Shown in pieces: positions 34,038-42,435 of a stretch of DNA of 64,000 bases (its first letter is position 1; each line of letters begins with the position of its first letter). The stretch covers positions 744,001 through 808,000 of the forward strand of contig OY771913.1 in NCBI GenBank assembly GCA_963674975.1, written 5' to 3'. The notes beneath the pieces were generated by a model, which was not told the DNA's origin, made no database searches, and saw nothing but the letters and a program-made list of their open reading frames with translations. The position numbers and the translations under genes are program-made. Source of the stretch: UBA4781 sp963674975. GTDB lineage: Bacteria > Chloroflexota > Anaerolineae > Anaerolineales > Anaerolineaceae.

Positions 34038-36755
34038 TCATGATCTCTTTTGAAACAAGCGACCGGTTCTTTTTTCCCCGATCAGAAAACGTGCATAAAG
34101 CATGGCAAGACAATCCATCACCCCCGCCAGGATCAAGCCTCCCGGAACTGCCCACAAAAATTGAACTTGAAAACCGCCCTGCAGCAGCGATAAGACACCC
34201 ACTGCCAATCCGGCTGCCAGCAAACCGCTGTCCAGCGCGCTGTACAGGGTTTCTTTCAAGAAAGTGAATAGGATCGTGGCTGGTTTCCAGCCTGCGGTAA
34301 GCAGCACGCCGATCTCCCCCTTACGCTTGTTGAGGTTGATCGCATTCACATTCAATAAGATCAACTGGCACACCAGCCAGATCAGCGCCATGACCCAATA
34401 ATGATAGGGCTGGATAAGCACCTGAATATGCTGCCCGAGCAAACTGCCGCTCAATTCGCCCGCCATGATCATGGTGATGAATAAAAACAGAATGAGCGCC
34501 AGAAAAGCGGGAATCAACCCCAGGGTAGCCGTTGCGAAGCGCAGGCGCTGTTTGGATATATTGCGGGAAGTCAGGGAGCGCATATTGAAAGCAGATGCTT
34601 TTCCACTACCCTCGTGCAGTTCTCCCTGCTGGAGCAGGGAAAGCGGTGTGCGCCGCGAAGCCTGTATAAAGGGAATCGCTGTTCCCAGTATGAACAAGCC
34701 CAGCATGAGTGGAAAGATCCACACTGCCCGGTTAAGAGCAATGGGCTGCCCCAGCCATGCGGTAACACCCAGTGTACCCAGGCAGGCGATGCAGCCAACC
34801 ACCAAAGCCAACAGCAGCGCTTCGGATAGCAAATAACCGAGGATGCGCCTGTCCTTCCAGCCGATGGTTTTCAGCACTCCGATCTCCTGTTCTCTGCCGA
34901 TCAGGTTGAGCGAAACACTGGAATAGAGAAAAACCGCAAAGGAAAAGAACATGGCTGCAAACAGCAGGCTATCAAATCGGGTAAAATCGCGCTGCAAAGT
35001 GATGCCAACTAGCTGGCGCACCCATAATTCTTCCAGCTTCCCCAGCGCCTGTACTTTTTCCGAGCCCTGCACATCCACCAGCATGGTCTGCGGGGAAGAG
35101 CCGAGGGTGATATCCACCTGCAGCCCGGTGAGTTCCTCGATCTCGCGTGCCACTTTCTCAATCTTGCGCTGCGAGGCTTCTCCCGCCGTCTCCACCCCCG
35201 CTACCCTGATCCGCACCGCGCTGATGTAATCATCCCGTTGAGCCAGGAATTTAGCCGCTGAGAGGGTCGTCAACATCACCGGGGGCTGCGAAAGATAACC
35301 CAGTGGATTGTTGGTCGGAATGATGGTCACTTCTTGCTGCAGCACATTTCCATCACCATCTTCGCGCAGCAGCGCTGTTGGGGCAGAATAAAGTTCCTGC
35401 GGAACCTGATTGATAGTGGATCCCCCAAGACCGGCAAGATCATAAATACCTACCGGTGCAAAACCAAATGAATATCCCATATGCTTTTCGACCAGAACAA
35501 AATCATCCCGCAGCGCTTTTCGGAACGCTCCCTGGGCAGGATCAACGGACACGCCGGGAATAGGACCATACCAGCTGACTCCAGACGGAGAAATGCTCAA
35601 GGCAGCCTTCTGTCCCGCTGTTTGCGTATACTGGACAGGGCTGGGACGCAGATAATCCCATATCGTTCCACCAACTAATCCCCCTTGCTTCATAAAAACA
35701 CGTATATACTGTAAAAAGTAATCATGCAGTGTGGTAGTTTTCTCTCCCAGCAGTTCGCTCTGCATGCCCTCCAGGTAAGTTATTCCTCCACTGCTCAAAG
35801 ATAGCGAGAGGTTTTCCTGTGCGGGATCCGTCAGGCGGTAGGTTTTGATATTGATGGAGATATTTTGAAAGGAACTCTCATTGATAAGCACCGGGATGAA
35901 ATAGGAATACGAATCATTGGGTATCCTATATGTGTCGGTGAAGGATAAATATCTGCCTTCCTGCAGCGCATCCTCCAAACCCACCAGCGCCTGCTCCGCC
36001 TGCGGGTCGATGGCAGCTACGGGTAGATAGAGATTGAACAAACCGTTGTATTGATAGATTGGCTGCATATTCTCGTGTTCAAAATATGCCAGTCTGCTTT
36101 CCCAGGTCTCTTTTCCGCTGAGGCGGACTTTGTTCTCTCCACCAGATAGATTTGCATAGATGGAAGTGATGCTTTGCGGCAGTGGATATTTCTCTCCATT
36201 TTCACCGGTAAAACTTAAAACCCCTGTATAGGATTCCATGGAAAAATCATCAGTGTGATTTTCGATATCATAAAGGGTATCCGAAGCGACAGCCTCTTGC
36301 CAGCCATCGGTCATGGTAAAAGTACGTACATTTTTGTAAACCAGCCAGGGAGCTTCTGCATTGGCTGGATCATCGTCCACTGCTTCGCCCTCGATCAACA
36401 TGCCCACCGGGAAATACCCCAGGAACGCCACCGGAGCCGCTACCTCGATGCCATCAATGGAATTGATCAATTCCAATTGTTCATCGGTGATACCGCCCTG
36501 CTGCCCGGATAAGAAATTCGGTTCGACCAGACGATTGCCGGCTTCATCATACAGGAAGGTACTGCCCGCCGGGCGGACCAGAATATCGTAATCGGTGCGC
36601 CAGTAATCCTGCACCTGTTCCAGCGCCTGGTCGCGGTTCATTTCGTTGAGGGTAAAAAATAAGCTCACCCCCATTGAAATTAAGATCAAACCGCATAAAA
36701 ACAGCTTGCTGTAAGTCTTGAGCCTTTTCAGAAAAATTCCAATTTTTGAAAGCAT
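34038..36755 (-). CDS. FtsX/MacB-type ABC transporter permease
   Basis: 905 aa. An N-terminal helix (about residues 15-35) precedes a long extracytoplasmic region (about 40-590). Two FtsX modules follow at about 600-720 and 790-890, marked by EIGVLKTIGWKDRRI and EIGVLLTAGWKPATI. The N-terminal 120 residues are clearly related to the permease-peptidase fusion (TDYDILVRPAG, QQGGITDEQ, VAAPVAFLGY), but no peptidase domain is present. It is the first gene of the operon, 36755 to 26956. Family knowledge: such permeases couple ATP hydrolysis to extracytoplasmic conformational work, lipoprotein extraction or export. Confidence 0.92.
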   Translation of the reverse strand: MLSKIGIFLKRLKTYSKLFLCGLILISMGVSLFFTLNEMNRDQALEQVQDYWRTDYDILVRPAGSTFLYDEAGNRLVEPNFLSGQQGGITDEQLELINSIDGIEVAAPVAFLGYFPVGMLIEGEAVDDDPANAEAPWLVYKNVRTFTMTDGWQEAVASDTLYDIENHTDDFSMESYTGVLSFTGENGEKYPLPQSITSIYANLSGGENKVRLSGKETWESRLAYFEHENMQPIYQYNGLFNLYLPVAAIDPQAEQALVGLEDALQEGRYLSFTDTYRIPNDSYSYFIPVLINESSFQNISINIKTYRLTDPAQENLSLSLSSGGITYLEGMQSELLGEKTTTLHDYFLQYIRVFMKQGGLVGGTIWDYLRPSPVQYTQTAGQKAALSISPSGVSWYGPIPGVSVDPAQGAFRKALRDDFVLVEKHMGYSFGFAPVGIYDLAGLGGSTINQVPQELYSAPTALLREDGDGNVLQQEVTIIPTNNPLGYLSQPPVMLTTLSAAKFLAQRDDYISAVRIRVAGVETAGEASQRKIEKVAREIEELTGLQVDITLGSSPQTMLVDVQGSEKVQALGKLEELWVRQLVGITLQRDFTRFDSLLFAAMFFSFAVFLYSSVSLNLIGREQEIGVLKTIGWKDRRILGYLLSEALLLALVVGCIACLGTLGVTAWLGQPIALNRAVWIFPLMLGLFILGTAIPFIQASRRTPLSLLQQGELHEGSGKASAFNMRSLTSRNISKQRLRFATATLGLIPAFLALILFLFITMIMAGELSGSLLGQHIQVLIQPYHYWVMALIWLVCQLILLNVNAINLNKRKGEIGVLLTAGWKPATILFTFLKETLYSALDSGLLAAGLAVGVLSLLQGGFQVQFLWAVPGGLILAGVMDCLAMLYARFLIGEKRTGRLFQKRS

Positions 36756-36854
36756 GATGCATCTCCTCCGGAATCCCCGCTACCTGTAAGGCAATTAAAC
36801 ACATTCTAACATTATTTCGTTGTTTAGTAAAAAAAAATAGTATTTAGAACATCC

Positions 36855-36884
36855 TTGCTATTATTGTATTGATAGAGATATAAT
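36855..36884 (+). promoter_or_regulatory. Probable recA promoter
   Basis: TTGCTA (36855-36860), 18-bp spacer, TATAAT (36879-36884), with GGAGGAG ribosome-binding site before ATG 36923. I see no clear GAAC-N4-GTTC-type LexA box, so SOS control is not supported by eye. Confidence 0.55.
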
Positions 36885-36922
36885 ATATACATTGATGAAA
36901 TTATTTGGTGGAGGAGTAAAGC

Positions 36923-37993
36923 ATGGCTGCGAAAAACGATAAACCCCAGGTAGATCAAGCCAAACAGGCAGTACTGGATAAAGCTCTAGAGGATATCAAG
37001 AAACGCTATGGAGACGGCTCCATCCTGCGTCTGGGAGAAGCATCTCACATGGAGGTAGCCTGTATCCCAACCGGTTCCCTATCGCTGGATATCGCGCTGG
37101 GTGTGGGCGGCATTCCACGCGGCAGGGTGAGTGAGATCTACGGACCGGAAGCTTCCGGGAAAACCACCCTTTGTCTGCATCTGGCTGCCGAAGCCCAAAA
37201 ATTGGGCGGCACGGTGGCTTTTGTAGATATGGAGCACGCCCTCGATCCGGCATACGCCGCCAGGGTGGGTGTCAACGTAAATGACCTGCTCATCTCGCAA
37301 CCTGATTTCGGAGAACAGGCGTTGGAGATCGTACAAACCCTGGTGCGTTCCGGCGCGCTGGATCTGGTGATCGTGGATTCCGTGGCAGCCCTGGTTCCCC
37401 GTTCGGAGATCGAAGGTGATATGGGAGATGCCACCATGGGTATGCAGGCGCGGCTGATGTCGCAGGCGCTGCGCAAGCTCTCCGGCGCTATCAACCAGAC
37501 CCGCACCGCGGTAGTTTTCACCAACCAGCTGCGCCAGAAGATCGGTGTCATGTTCGGAAATCCTGAAACCACCACCGGCGGTATGGCGCTCAAGTTCTAC
37601 TCATCCGTCCGCCTGGATGTCAGGCGCATTCAATCCATCAAGCGCCAAACGGAGATCGTCGGCAACCGTGTGCGTGTCCGTGTGGTAAAAAACAAGGTTG
37701 CCCCGCCCTTCCGCACCGCTGAATTCGATATCATGTACAACGAAGGTATTTCCAAGATCGGAGAAATTCTCGACCTCGGATCAGAATTGGAAGTGATCAG
37801 CAAACGCGGTGCCTTTTATTCCTTCGGAGATATCCGGCTGGGTCAGGGGCGGGAAAATTCTAAAGAGTTCCTGCAGCAGAACCCGGAAATTTGCGAAGAG
37901 GTGGAAAAAGCCGTACGCGAACAAGCCATTGGAGGGTTACTGCCCGACTATGATGATGAAGATATTCAAAATGAGGAAGAAACAGATTCCTGA
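36923..37993 (+). CDS. recA: Recombinase RecA
   Basis: Recombinase for homologous repair and SOS signalling, 356 aa. Walker A GPEASGKTT lies at about residues 73-81, Walker B LVIVDSVAAL at about 147-156, and loop L2 in NQLRQKIGVMFGNPETTTGG at about 200-219. Length and order are standard. The acidic C-terminus (DYDDEDIQNEEETD) is typical. It has its own promoter and follows no operon partner. Confidence 0.98.
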   Translation: MAAKNDKPQVDQAKQAVLDKALEDIKKRYGDGSILRLGEASHMEVACIPTGSLSLDIALGVGGIPRGRVSEIYGPEASGKTTLCLHLAAEAQKLGGTVAFVDMEHALDPAYAARVGVNVNDLLISQPDFGEQALEIVQTLVRSGALDLVIVDSVAALVPRSEIEGDMGDATMGMQARLMSQALRKLSGAINQTRTAVVFTNQLRQKIGVMFGNPETTTGGMALKFYSSVRLDVRRIQSIKRQTEIVGNRVRVRVVKNKVAPPFRTAEFDIMYNEGISKIGEILDLGSELEVISKRGAFYSFGDIRLGQGRENSKEFLQQNPEICEEVEKAVREQAIGGLLPDYDDEDIQNEEETDS

Positions 37994-38074
37994 GAATTCA
38001 AACTTCGGAATATAAGAAAAAATAGGATGCTGCTATAATTGGCAGCATTCTTGCATTAAACACAGTGAACAATC

Positions 38075-38941
38075 ATGAATACGGTAAAAAAGAGCCCCTG
38101 GAACCTGCCGATCACGGTCAGCGTCATTCTTATTGTATGTGTTTTTATTGGGATCAGTGCAGCACGCTGGCTGGATGTGAACCTGGCAGATCTTCTTAAC
38201 ACAGAACCGAAACAAACCATCCTTTCACTGGCAGATTATCAAAGCAGCCAGCCAACCAATACCCCCTTCTTACCGGCTGCAGTTCAGAATACTCCCGTCC
38301 CAACACTGGATGTCGCTTCCAATGCAGCCGCTGTTTCCTCGCCCACCAATACTCCCGCTCCGCAGCCAACAGAGGCAAAGATCCCCGCTTCGCACTACAT
38401 CAGCGGGTTATACGGTATGGACCAGATGACCACGCTAGATTGCGAGATGCGTTCCGCAGTAGATTGGGCGCGCTATTTCGGTATAACTATCAATGAAACA
38501 GAATTCATCAGCAGGCTGCCTTCATCAGATGACCCGGAATTGGGTTTTGTCGGAGACATCGATGGAGAAATGGGGCAGCTCCCTCCGGACGGATACGGTG
38601 TGTATCCCCCACCCATCGCCGCTCTTCTGCGGGAATACGGACTGAACGCGCAGGCTGTAAAAGGCATGACCTATGAAGACCTGCAGCGGGAAATCGCCAA
38701 TGACCGACCAGTGATCGTGTGGATCGTCAATCTCCCCTTCGAGATCGATGCCACCACTTACACCGCTTCCAATGGAAACACAACCCCTGTTGCGCGCTTT
38801 GAACACACCTGGATCATCACCGGATACAACCTTTCCACAGTAACCGTGGTTGACAGTTCATGGACTTACAACGTTGTTCTGGAAACATTTCTGGAACGCT
38901 GGGATGTACTGGGAAACAGAGCGATCATTTTCGTCGAGTAG
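38075..38941 (+). CDS. Membrane-anchored C39-like (papain-fold) peptidase family protein
   Basis: 288 aa with an N-terminal membrane anchor (about residues 10-30). A Thr/Pro-rich linker (TPFLPAAVQNTPVPT, about 64-105) leads to an extracytoplasmic C39_2-type domain (about 110-288). A nucleophile-like Cys lies in TLDCEMRSAVDWA, and His in FEHTWIITGY with Asp in TVVDSSW fit the papain-fold dyad or triad. Family knowledge: such proteins include bacteriocin-type peptidases and non-enzymatic adhesins, so substrate is unknown. It has a terminator downstream. Confidence 0.78.
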   Translation: MNTVKKSPWNLPITVSVILIVCVFIGISAARWLDVNLADLLNTEPKQTILSLADYQSSQPTNTPFLPAAVQNTPVPTLDVASNAAAVSSPTNTPAPQPTEAKIPASHYISGLYGMDQMTTLDCEMRSAVDWARYFGITINETEFISRLPSSDDPELGFVGDIDGEMGQLPPDGYGVYPPPIAALLREYGLNAQAVKGMTYEDLQREIANDRPVIVWIVNLPFEIDATTYTASNGNTTPVARFEHTWIITGYNLSTVTVVDSSWTYNVVLETFLERWDVLGNRAIIFVE

Positions 38942-38946
38942 GAATT

Positions 38947-38990
38947 AAAAAAGCAGGCGCTGTGAAAACAACACCTGCTTTTTCTTTTTA
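38947..38990. terminator. Bidirectional terminator after the C39-like gene
   Basis: AAAAAAGCAGG / CCTGCTTTTT with an inner stem of about two pairs around GAAAA. It serves the plus-strand C39-like gene and the minus-strand ahcY gene. Confidence 0.75.
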
Positions 38991-39004
38991 ATAATTAGCG
39001 ATGC

Positions 39005-40264
39005 TTATGTACCGTGCTCCCATGAATGCAGGTATTTCTCCTGTTCGGGGGTAAGCACATCAATATTCACACCCATGGCCTCCAGTTTCAGTTTGGCAAT
39101 TCCACGGTCGATATCTTCGGGAACACCGTAAACCTGGTTTTCCATTTCATCATGGTGCTTCATCATGTATTCGAGGCTGAGCGCCTGATTGGCAAATGAC
39201 ATATCCATCACACTGGCGGGATGCCCTTCAGCGGCTGCCAGGTTGATCAAACGACCTTCACCAAGCACGTAAATATGTCTGCCATCTTTCAAGGTGTATT
39301 CATCCACAAAGGGGCGAATGCGACGTTTCGAGGTGGACATTTCTTCCAACGCGGGGATATTGATCTCCACATTGAAGTGTCCGGAGTTGGAAACAATAGC
39401 GCCGTCTTTCATGTCTTCAAAATGATGCTTATCCAGTACATGCAGGTCACCGGTGAGGGTGCAGTAGAAATCACCATATTTCACCGCTTCTTGCATGGGC
39501 ATGACGCGGTAGCCATCCATAACGGCTTCCAGAGCGGGCATCGGATCCACTTCGGTAACGATCACATTGGCGCCCATGGCTTTCGCACGCATCGCCAGTC
39601 CGCGTGCGCACCAGCCGTAGCCGCCCACTACAAATGTTTTTCCAGCCAGAAGCACATTGGTAGCGCGGATGATACCATCCAGTGTTGACTGCCCGGTGCC
39701 GTAGCGGTTATCGAAGAAATGCTTGGTCATGGCGTCATTGACCGCAATGATAGGATATTCCAGTGCTCCATCGGCTGCCATTGCGCGCAGACGGATCACG
39801 CCGGTGGTGGTCTCTTCGGTGCCGCCGTATACATTTTCCAGCAGATCGCGGCGATCTTTATGCAGGGTGCTTACCAGATCTGCGCCATCATCCATAGTGT
39901 AGTTGGGTTTATGGTCGAGTGCTGCATGGATGTGCTTGTAATAGATCTCATTGGTCTCGCCCTTGATGGCGAAAACAGGGATCTCATAGCGAGATACCAG
40001 AGCCGCAGCCACATCATCCTGGGTTGAAAGCGGATTGGAGGCAGTGAGCATTACATCGGCACCGCCCGCCTGCAGTGTGGTCATCAAATTGGCAGTTTCG
40101 GTGGTCACATGTAAACATGCTGACACCCGAATGCCTTTCAGTGGTTTTTCTTTCTTGAAACGATCACGGATCAGCTCTAAAACGGGCATTTCACGATCTG
40201 CCCATTCCATACGCAAATTTCCACCTTCCGCTAATTTCAAATCTTTTACATCATATTCAGACAT
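39005..40264 (-). CDS. ahcY: Adenosylhomocysteinase
   Basis: S-adenosylhomocysteine hydrolase, 419 aa, splitting SAH into adenosine and homocysteine so that methylation can continue. NAD-binding GGYGWCARGLAMRAKAMGA (about residues 218-236) and EVDP are typical. TTETANL and SNPLSTQDDVAAAL also match. Length is of the short bacterial/archaeal type. It follows the PfkB-type kinase and mtnA on the same strand, so the three genes form a SAH/MTA salvage unit. Confidence 0.97.
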   Translation of the reverse strand: MSEYDVKDLKLAEGGNLRMEWADREMPVLELIRDRFKKEKPLKGIRVSACLHVTTETANLMTTLQAGGADVMLTASNPLSTQDDVAAALVSRYEIPVFAIKGETNEIYYKHIHAALDHKPNYTMDDGADLVSTLHKDRRDLLENVYGGTEETTTGVIRLRAMAADGALEYPIIAVNDAMTKHFFDNRYGTGQSTLDGIIRATNVLLAGKTFVVGGYGWCARGLAMRAKAMGANVIVTEVDPMPALEAVMDGYRVMPMQEAVKYGDFYCTLTGDLHVLDKHHFEDMKDGAIVSNSGHFNVEINIPALEEMSTSKRRIRPFVDEYTLKDGRHIYVLGEGRLINLAAAEGHPASVMDMSFANQALSLEYMMKHHDEMENQVYGVPEDIDRGIAKLKLEAMGVNIDVLTPEQEKYLHSWEHGT

Positions 40265-40283
40265 GGAAATATTCCTCTCTTCT

Positions 40284-41252
40284 TTAGTTGGTTGATTTTA
40301 TCAGAGAATCAAGTTTTCCCTGGTCATCAAAATTTTTCCGGTAGCGTTCGACATATTCCGCGATGGTATAAGAATGGTTTTGTGTTCCCTTCTCTTCCAG
40401 GCAGTACGTGGCAGATAAAGCACCCATTTGCCCGGCAGTTTGCCAGTCAAAGCCCATGCGCAATCCGCGTAAAAAACCTCCCCTGAAAGCATCTCCTACA
40501 CCGGTAGGATCAGCCATTTTTTCAGGTTGGACCACCGGAATACGAAAGCGCTCATCCTTCACATAGATATCCGAGCCGCATTCCCCGCAGGTTACCACCA
40601 GATAATCCACCGAGTTGATGATCTCTTTAGCAGACATACGGGTATGTTTCTGGATCAGTTCGAATTCATATTCATTGATGAAAACACTCTGCGCTGCTTC
40701 TACTCCCACCACAATGTCCTGCGGATCAACGCGCACCACCTGCTGCCCGGGATCGAACAAATATGGAATCCCCAGAGCAGCGCATTCTTCTGCATAACGC
40801 CGCATGGCAGTTGGATCATTGGGAGAAATGATAACCAGATCAATATCCTGTTTGTTCAGGTCTTTGATAGATAGGTCTTTCGCATACGCCATCGCCCCGG
40901 TATAGAAGCTGGCGATCTGAGCGCCACCCAGGTCGGTGTTCGCGAAGAAAGAAGCGGTATATTCACCGGGAATCACCTTTACCAGAGAAGTATCCACACC
41001 TTTTTCTTCCAGCCAAATTCGATAATCCTCAAAATCAATACCGACCGTGCCCATCAATTTTGGGGATTCCCCTAATAATGCCAGGTTGTAAGCAATGTTG
41101 GGAGCCGTTCCACCCTTCTGGCGGACCATGGAGTCAACCAGGAATGACAGGCTGATGGAATCCAGCTTATCAGGAATGATATGGTCCTTAAAATATCCGG
41201 GGAACGACATGATGTAATCAAAAGCAATTGAACCGCTACAAATGATTGCCAT
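40284..41252 (-). CDS. PfkB-family kinase, probable adenosine kinase
   Basis: Ribokinase-fold sugar/nucleoside kinase, 322 aa. The glycine-rich QKGGTAPNIAYNLA (about residues 45-58) and the catalytic anion hole DPTGVGDAFRGG with Asp (about 255-266) are present. Between ahcY and mtnA the best role is phosphorylation of the adenosine released by AhcY. Other PfkB substrates cannot be excluded. Nineteen bp separate it from ahcY. Confidence 0.85.
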   Translation of the reverse strand: MAIICSGSIAFDYIMSFPGYFKDHIIPDKLDSISLSFLVDSMVRQKGGTAPNIAYNLALLGESPKLMGTVGIDFEDYRIWLEEKGVDTSLVKVIPGEYTASFFANTDLGGAQIASFYTGAMAYAKDLSIKDLNKQDIDLVIISPNDPTAMRRYAEECAALGIPYLFDPGQQVVRVDPQDIVVGVEAAQSVFINEYEFELIQKHTRMSAKEIINSVDYLVVTCGECGSDIYVKDERFRIPVVQPEKMADPTGVGDAFRGGFLRGLRMGFDWQTAGQMGALSATYCLEEKGTQNHSYTIAEYVERYRKNFDDQGKLDSLIKSTN

Positions 41253-41262
41253 AGCTCTCTCC

Positions 41263-42315
41263 TTATTTCTTCTTTAATTGAAGGAGTTTTTTAAAATTTT
41301 CAACAAAAGGCTGTTGAACCACACCCAGTTCGGTGATGTATGCCGTAATCAAGCGAGCCGGGGTAACATCAAAAGCAGGATTGCGTGCAGTTGCTCCTTC
41401 CGGCACCACACGCTTTCCCATCAAAGATAAAGCCAGTACTTCTTCCTGATCCCTTTCTTCGATCGGGATCTGTCTTCCATCCGAGATCTGCAGGTCAACC
41501 GTGGAACAGGGAAAAACGCTGTACACAGGAATCCGGTTATCGCGAGCCGCCAGTGCCAGCATGTAGGAACCAATCTTATTCGCCACATCTCCATTGGCTG
41601 CCACACGGTCGGCACCAAAAAAGACTTTCTGTGCCTGACCGGTGCTAAGAAAATAACCGGCGGCGTTATCACTGATAATATCAAAGGGTATGCCCATTTG
41701 CTTCAATTCCCAGGCTGTCAGGCGCGCACCCTGCAGACGCGGTCGGGTTTCATCCACCAGTACATGAATATGTTTTCCCTCTTCAAAAGCATAACGGATC
41801 ACGCCTAATGCCGTACCCCAATCAACCGTAGCCAGAGCTCCGGTATTGCAGTGATGGATGATCGTATCGCCATCTGCGATCAATACAGCCCCATTTTTCG
41901 AGATCTGTTTATTGATGCGGATATCTTCTTCCGCCATTGCCTTCGCTTCTGCGAGTAGAGCAGCTCTCATTTCAGCAAGCGGTAGTTCCTGCTTTTCAAC
42001 GACAGCCAGCATGCGCTTGAGCGCCCAGGGAAGATTAACCGCGGTCGGTCGTGCTTCGTTGAGTTCCTGCGCTGCAGTTTTTAGATCGGTAAGAAACTGC
42101 TTCTTATCAACAGCTTGCGATTGGAAGCCAGCCAATACCATACCATACGCAGCAGTCACGCCGATCACCGGTGCGCCGCGCACCACCATGCAGCGGATGG
42201 AATCGGCAATTGCTTTATAATTATCTAGGTGAATATAATTGCATGTTTCAGGAAGTTGTCTCTGATCGATGATTCTCAGATATTGGTTTTTATCATCCCA
42301 TTCAATCGTTCTCAT
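41263..42315 (-). CDS. mtnA: Methylthioribose-1-phosphate isomerase
   Basis: Isomerase of methionine salvage, 350 aa, converting S-methyl-5-thioribose-1-phosphate to the ribulose form. Visible: VRGAPVIGVTAAYG (about residues 45-58), HCNTGALATVDWGTALG (Cys catalytic region, about 155-171), DNAAGYF, and GADRVAANGDVANKIGSY (catalytic Asp). ATG 42315 (MRTIEWDDKN) matches the family's normal start. An earlier ATG at 42381 would place a hairpin-terminator sequence inside the gene. The SD is weak. Confidence 0.93.
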   Translation of the reverse strand: MRTIEWDDKNQYLRIIDQRQLPETCNYIHLDNYKAIADSIRCMVVRGAPVIGVTAAYGMVLAGFQSQAVDKKQFLTDLKTAAQELNEARPTAVNLPWALKRMLAVVEKQELPLAEMRAALLAEAKAMAEEDIRINKQISKNGAVLIADGDTIIHHCNTGALATVDWGTALGVIRYAFEEGKHIHVLVDETRPRLQGARLTAWELKQMGIPFDIISDNAAGYFLSTGQAQKVFFGADRVAANGDVANKIGSYMLALAARDNRIPVYSVFPCSTVDLQISDGRQIPIEERDQEEVLALSLMGKRVVPEGATARNPAFDVTPARLITAYITELGVVQQPFVENFKKLLQLKKK

Positions 42316-42327
42316 CAAACGCTCACT

Positions 42328-42353
42328 AAAAAGCGCCCTCCATTGAGAGCGCC
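42328..42353 (-). terminator. Terminator-like hairpin just upstream of mtnA
   Basis: On the minus strand GGCGCTCTC - AATG - GAGGGCGC is followed by TTTTT, ending 13 bases before the mtnA ATG. There is no minus-strand gene immediately upstream to terminate, so it may attenuate mtnA or hold the start region. Confidence 0.55.
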
Positions 42354-42435
42354 ATAGTTTTGACCCATCAAAGTTTAGCATGTAATGAAAGGTTTGTCAA
42401 AGAACGTATCCGTGAGAATGAAAAGGAATACAACC

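Noticed and set aside
34021..34155. Longer N-terminus for the ABC ATPase
   Set aside because: The extra residues are antisense-like translation of the preceding permease end and do not match the ATPase fold. The start at 34020 has a good RBS.
42316..42381. Earlier start for mtnA (ATG at 42381)
   Set aside because: It would put a terminator hairpin inside the coding sequence and add residues not found in the family's usual N-terminus.
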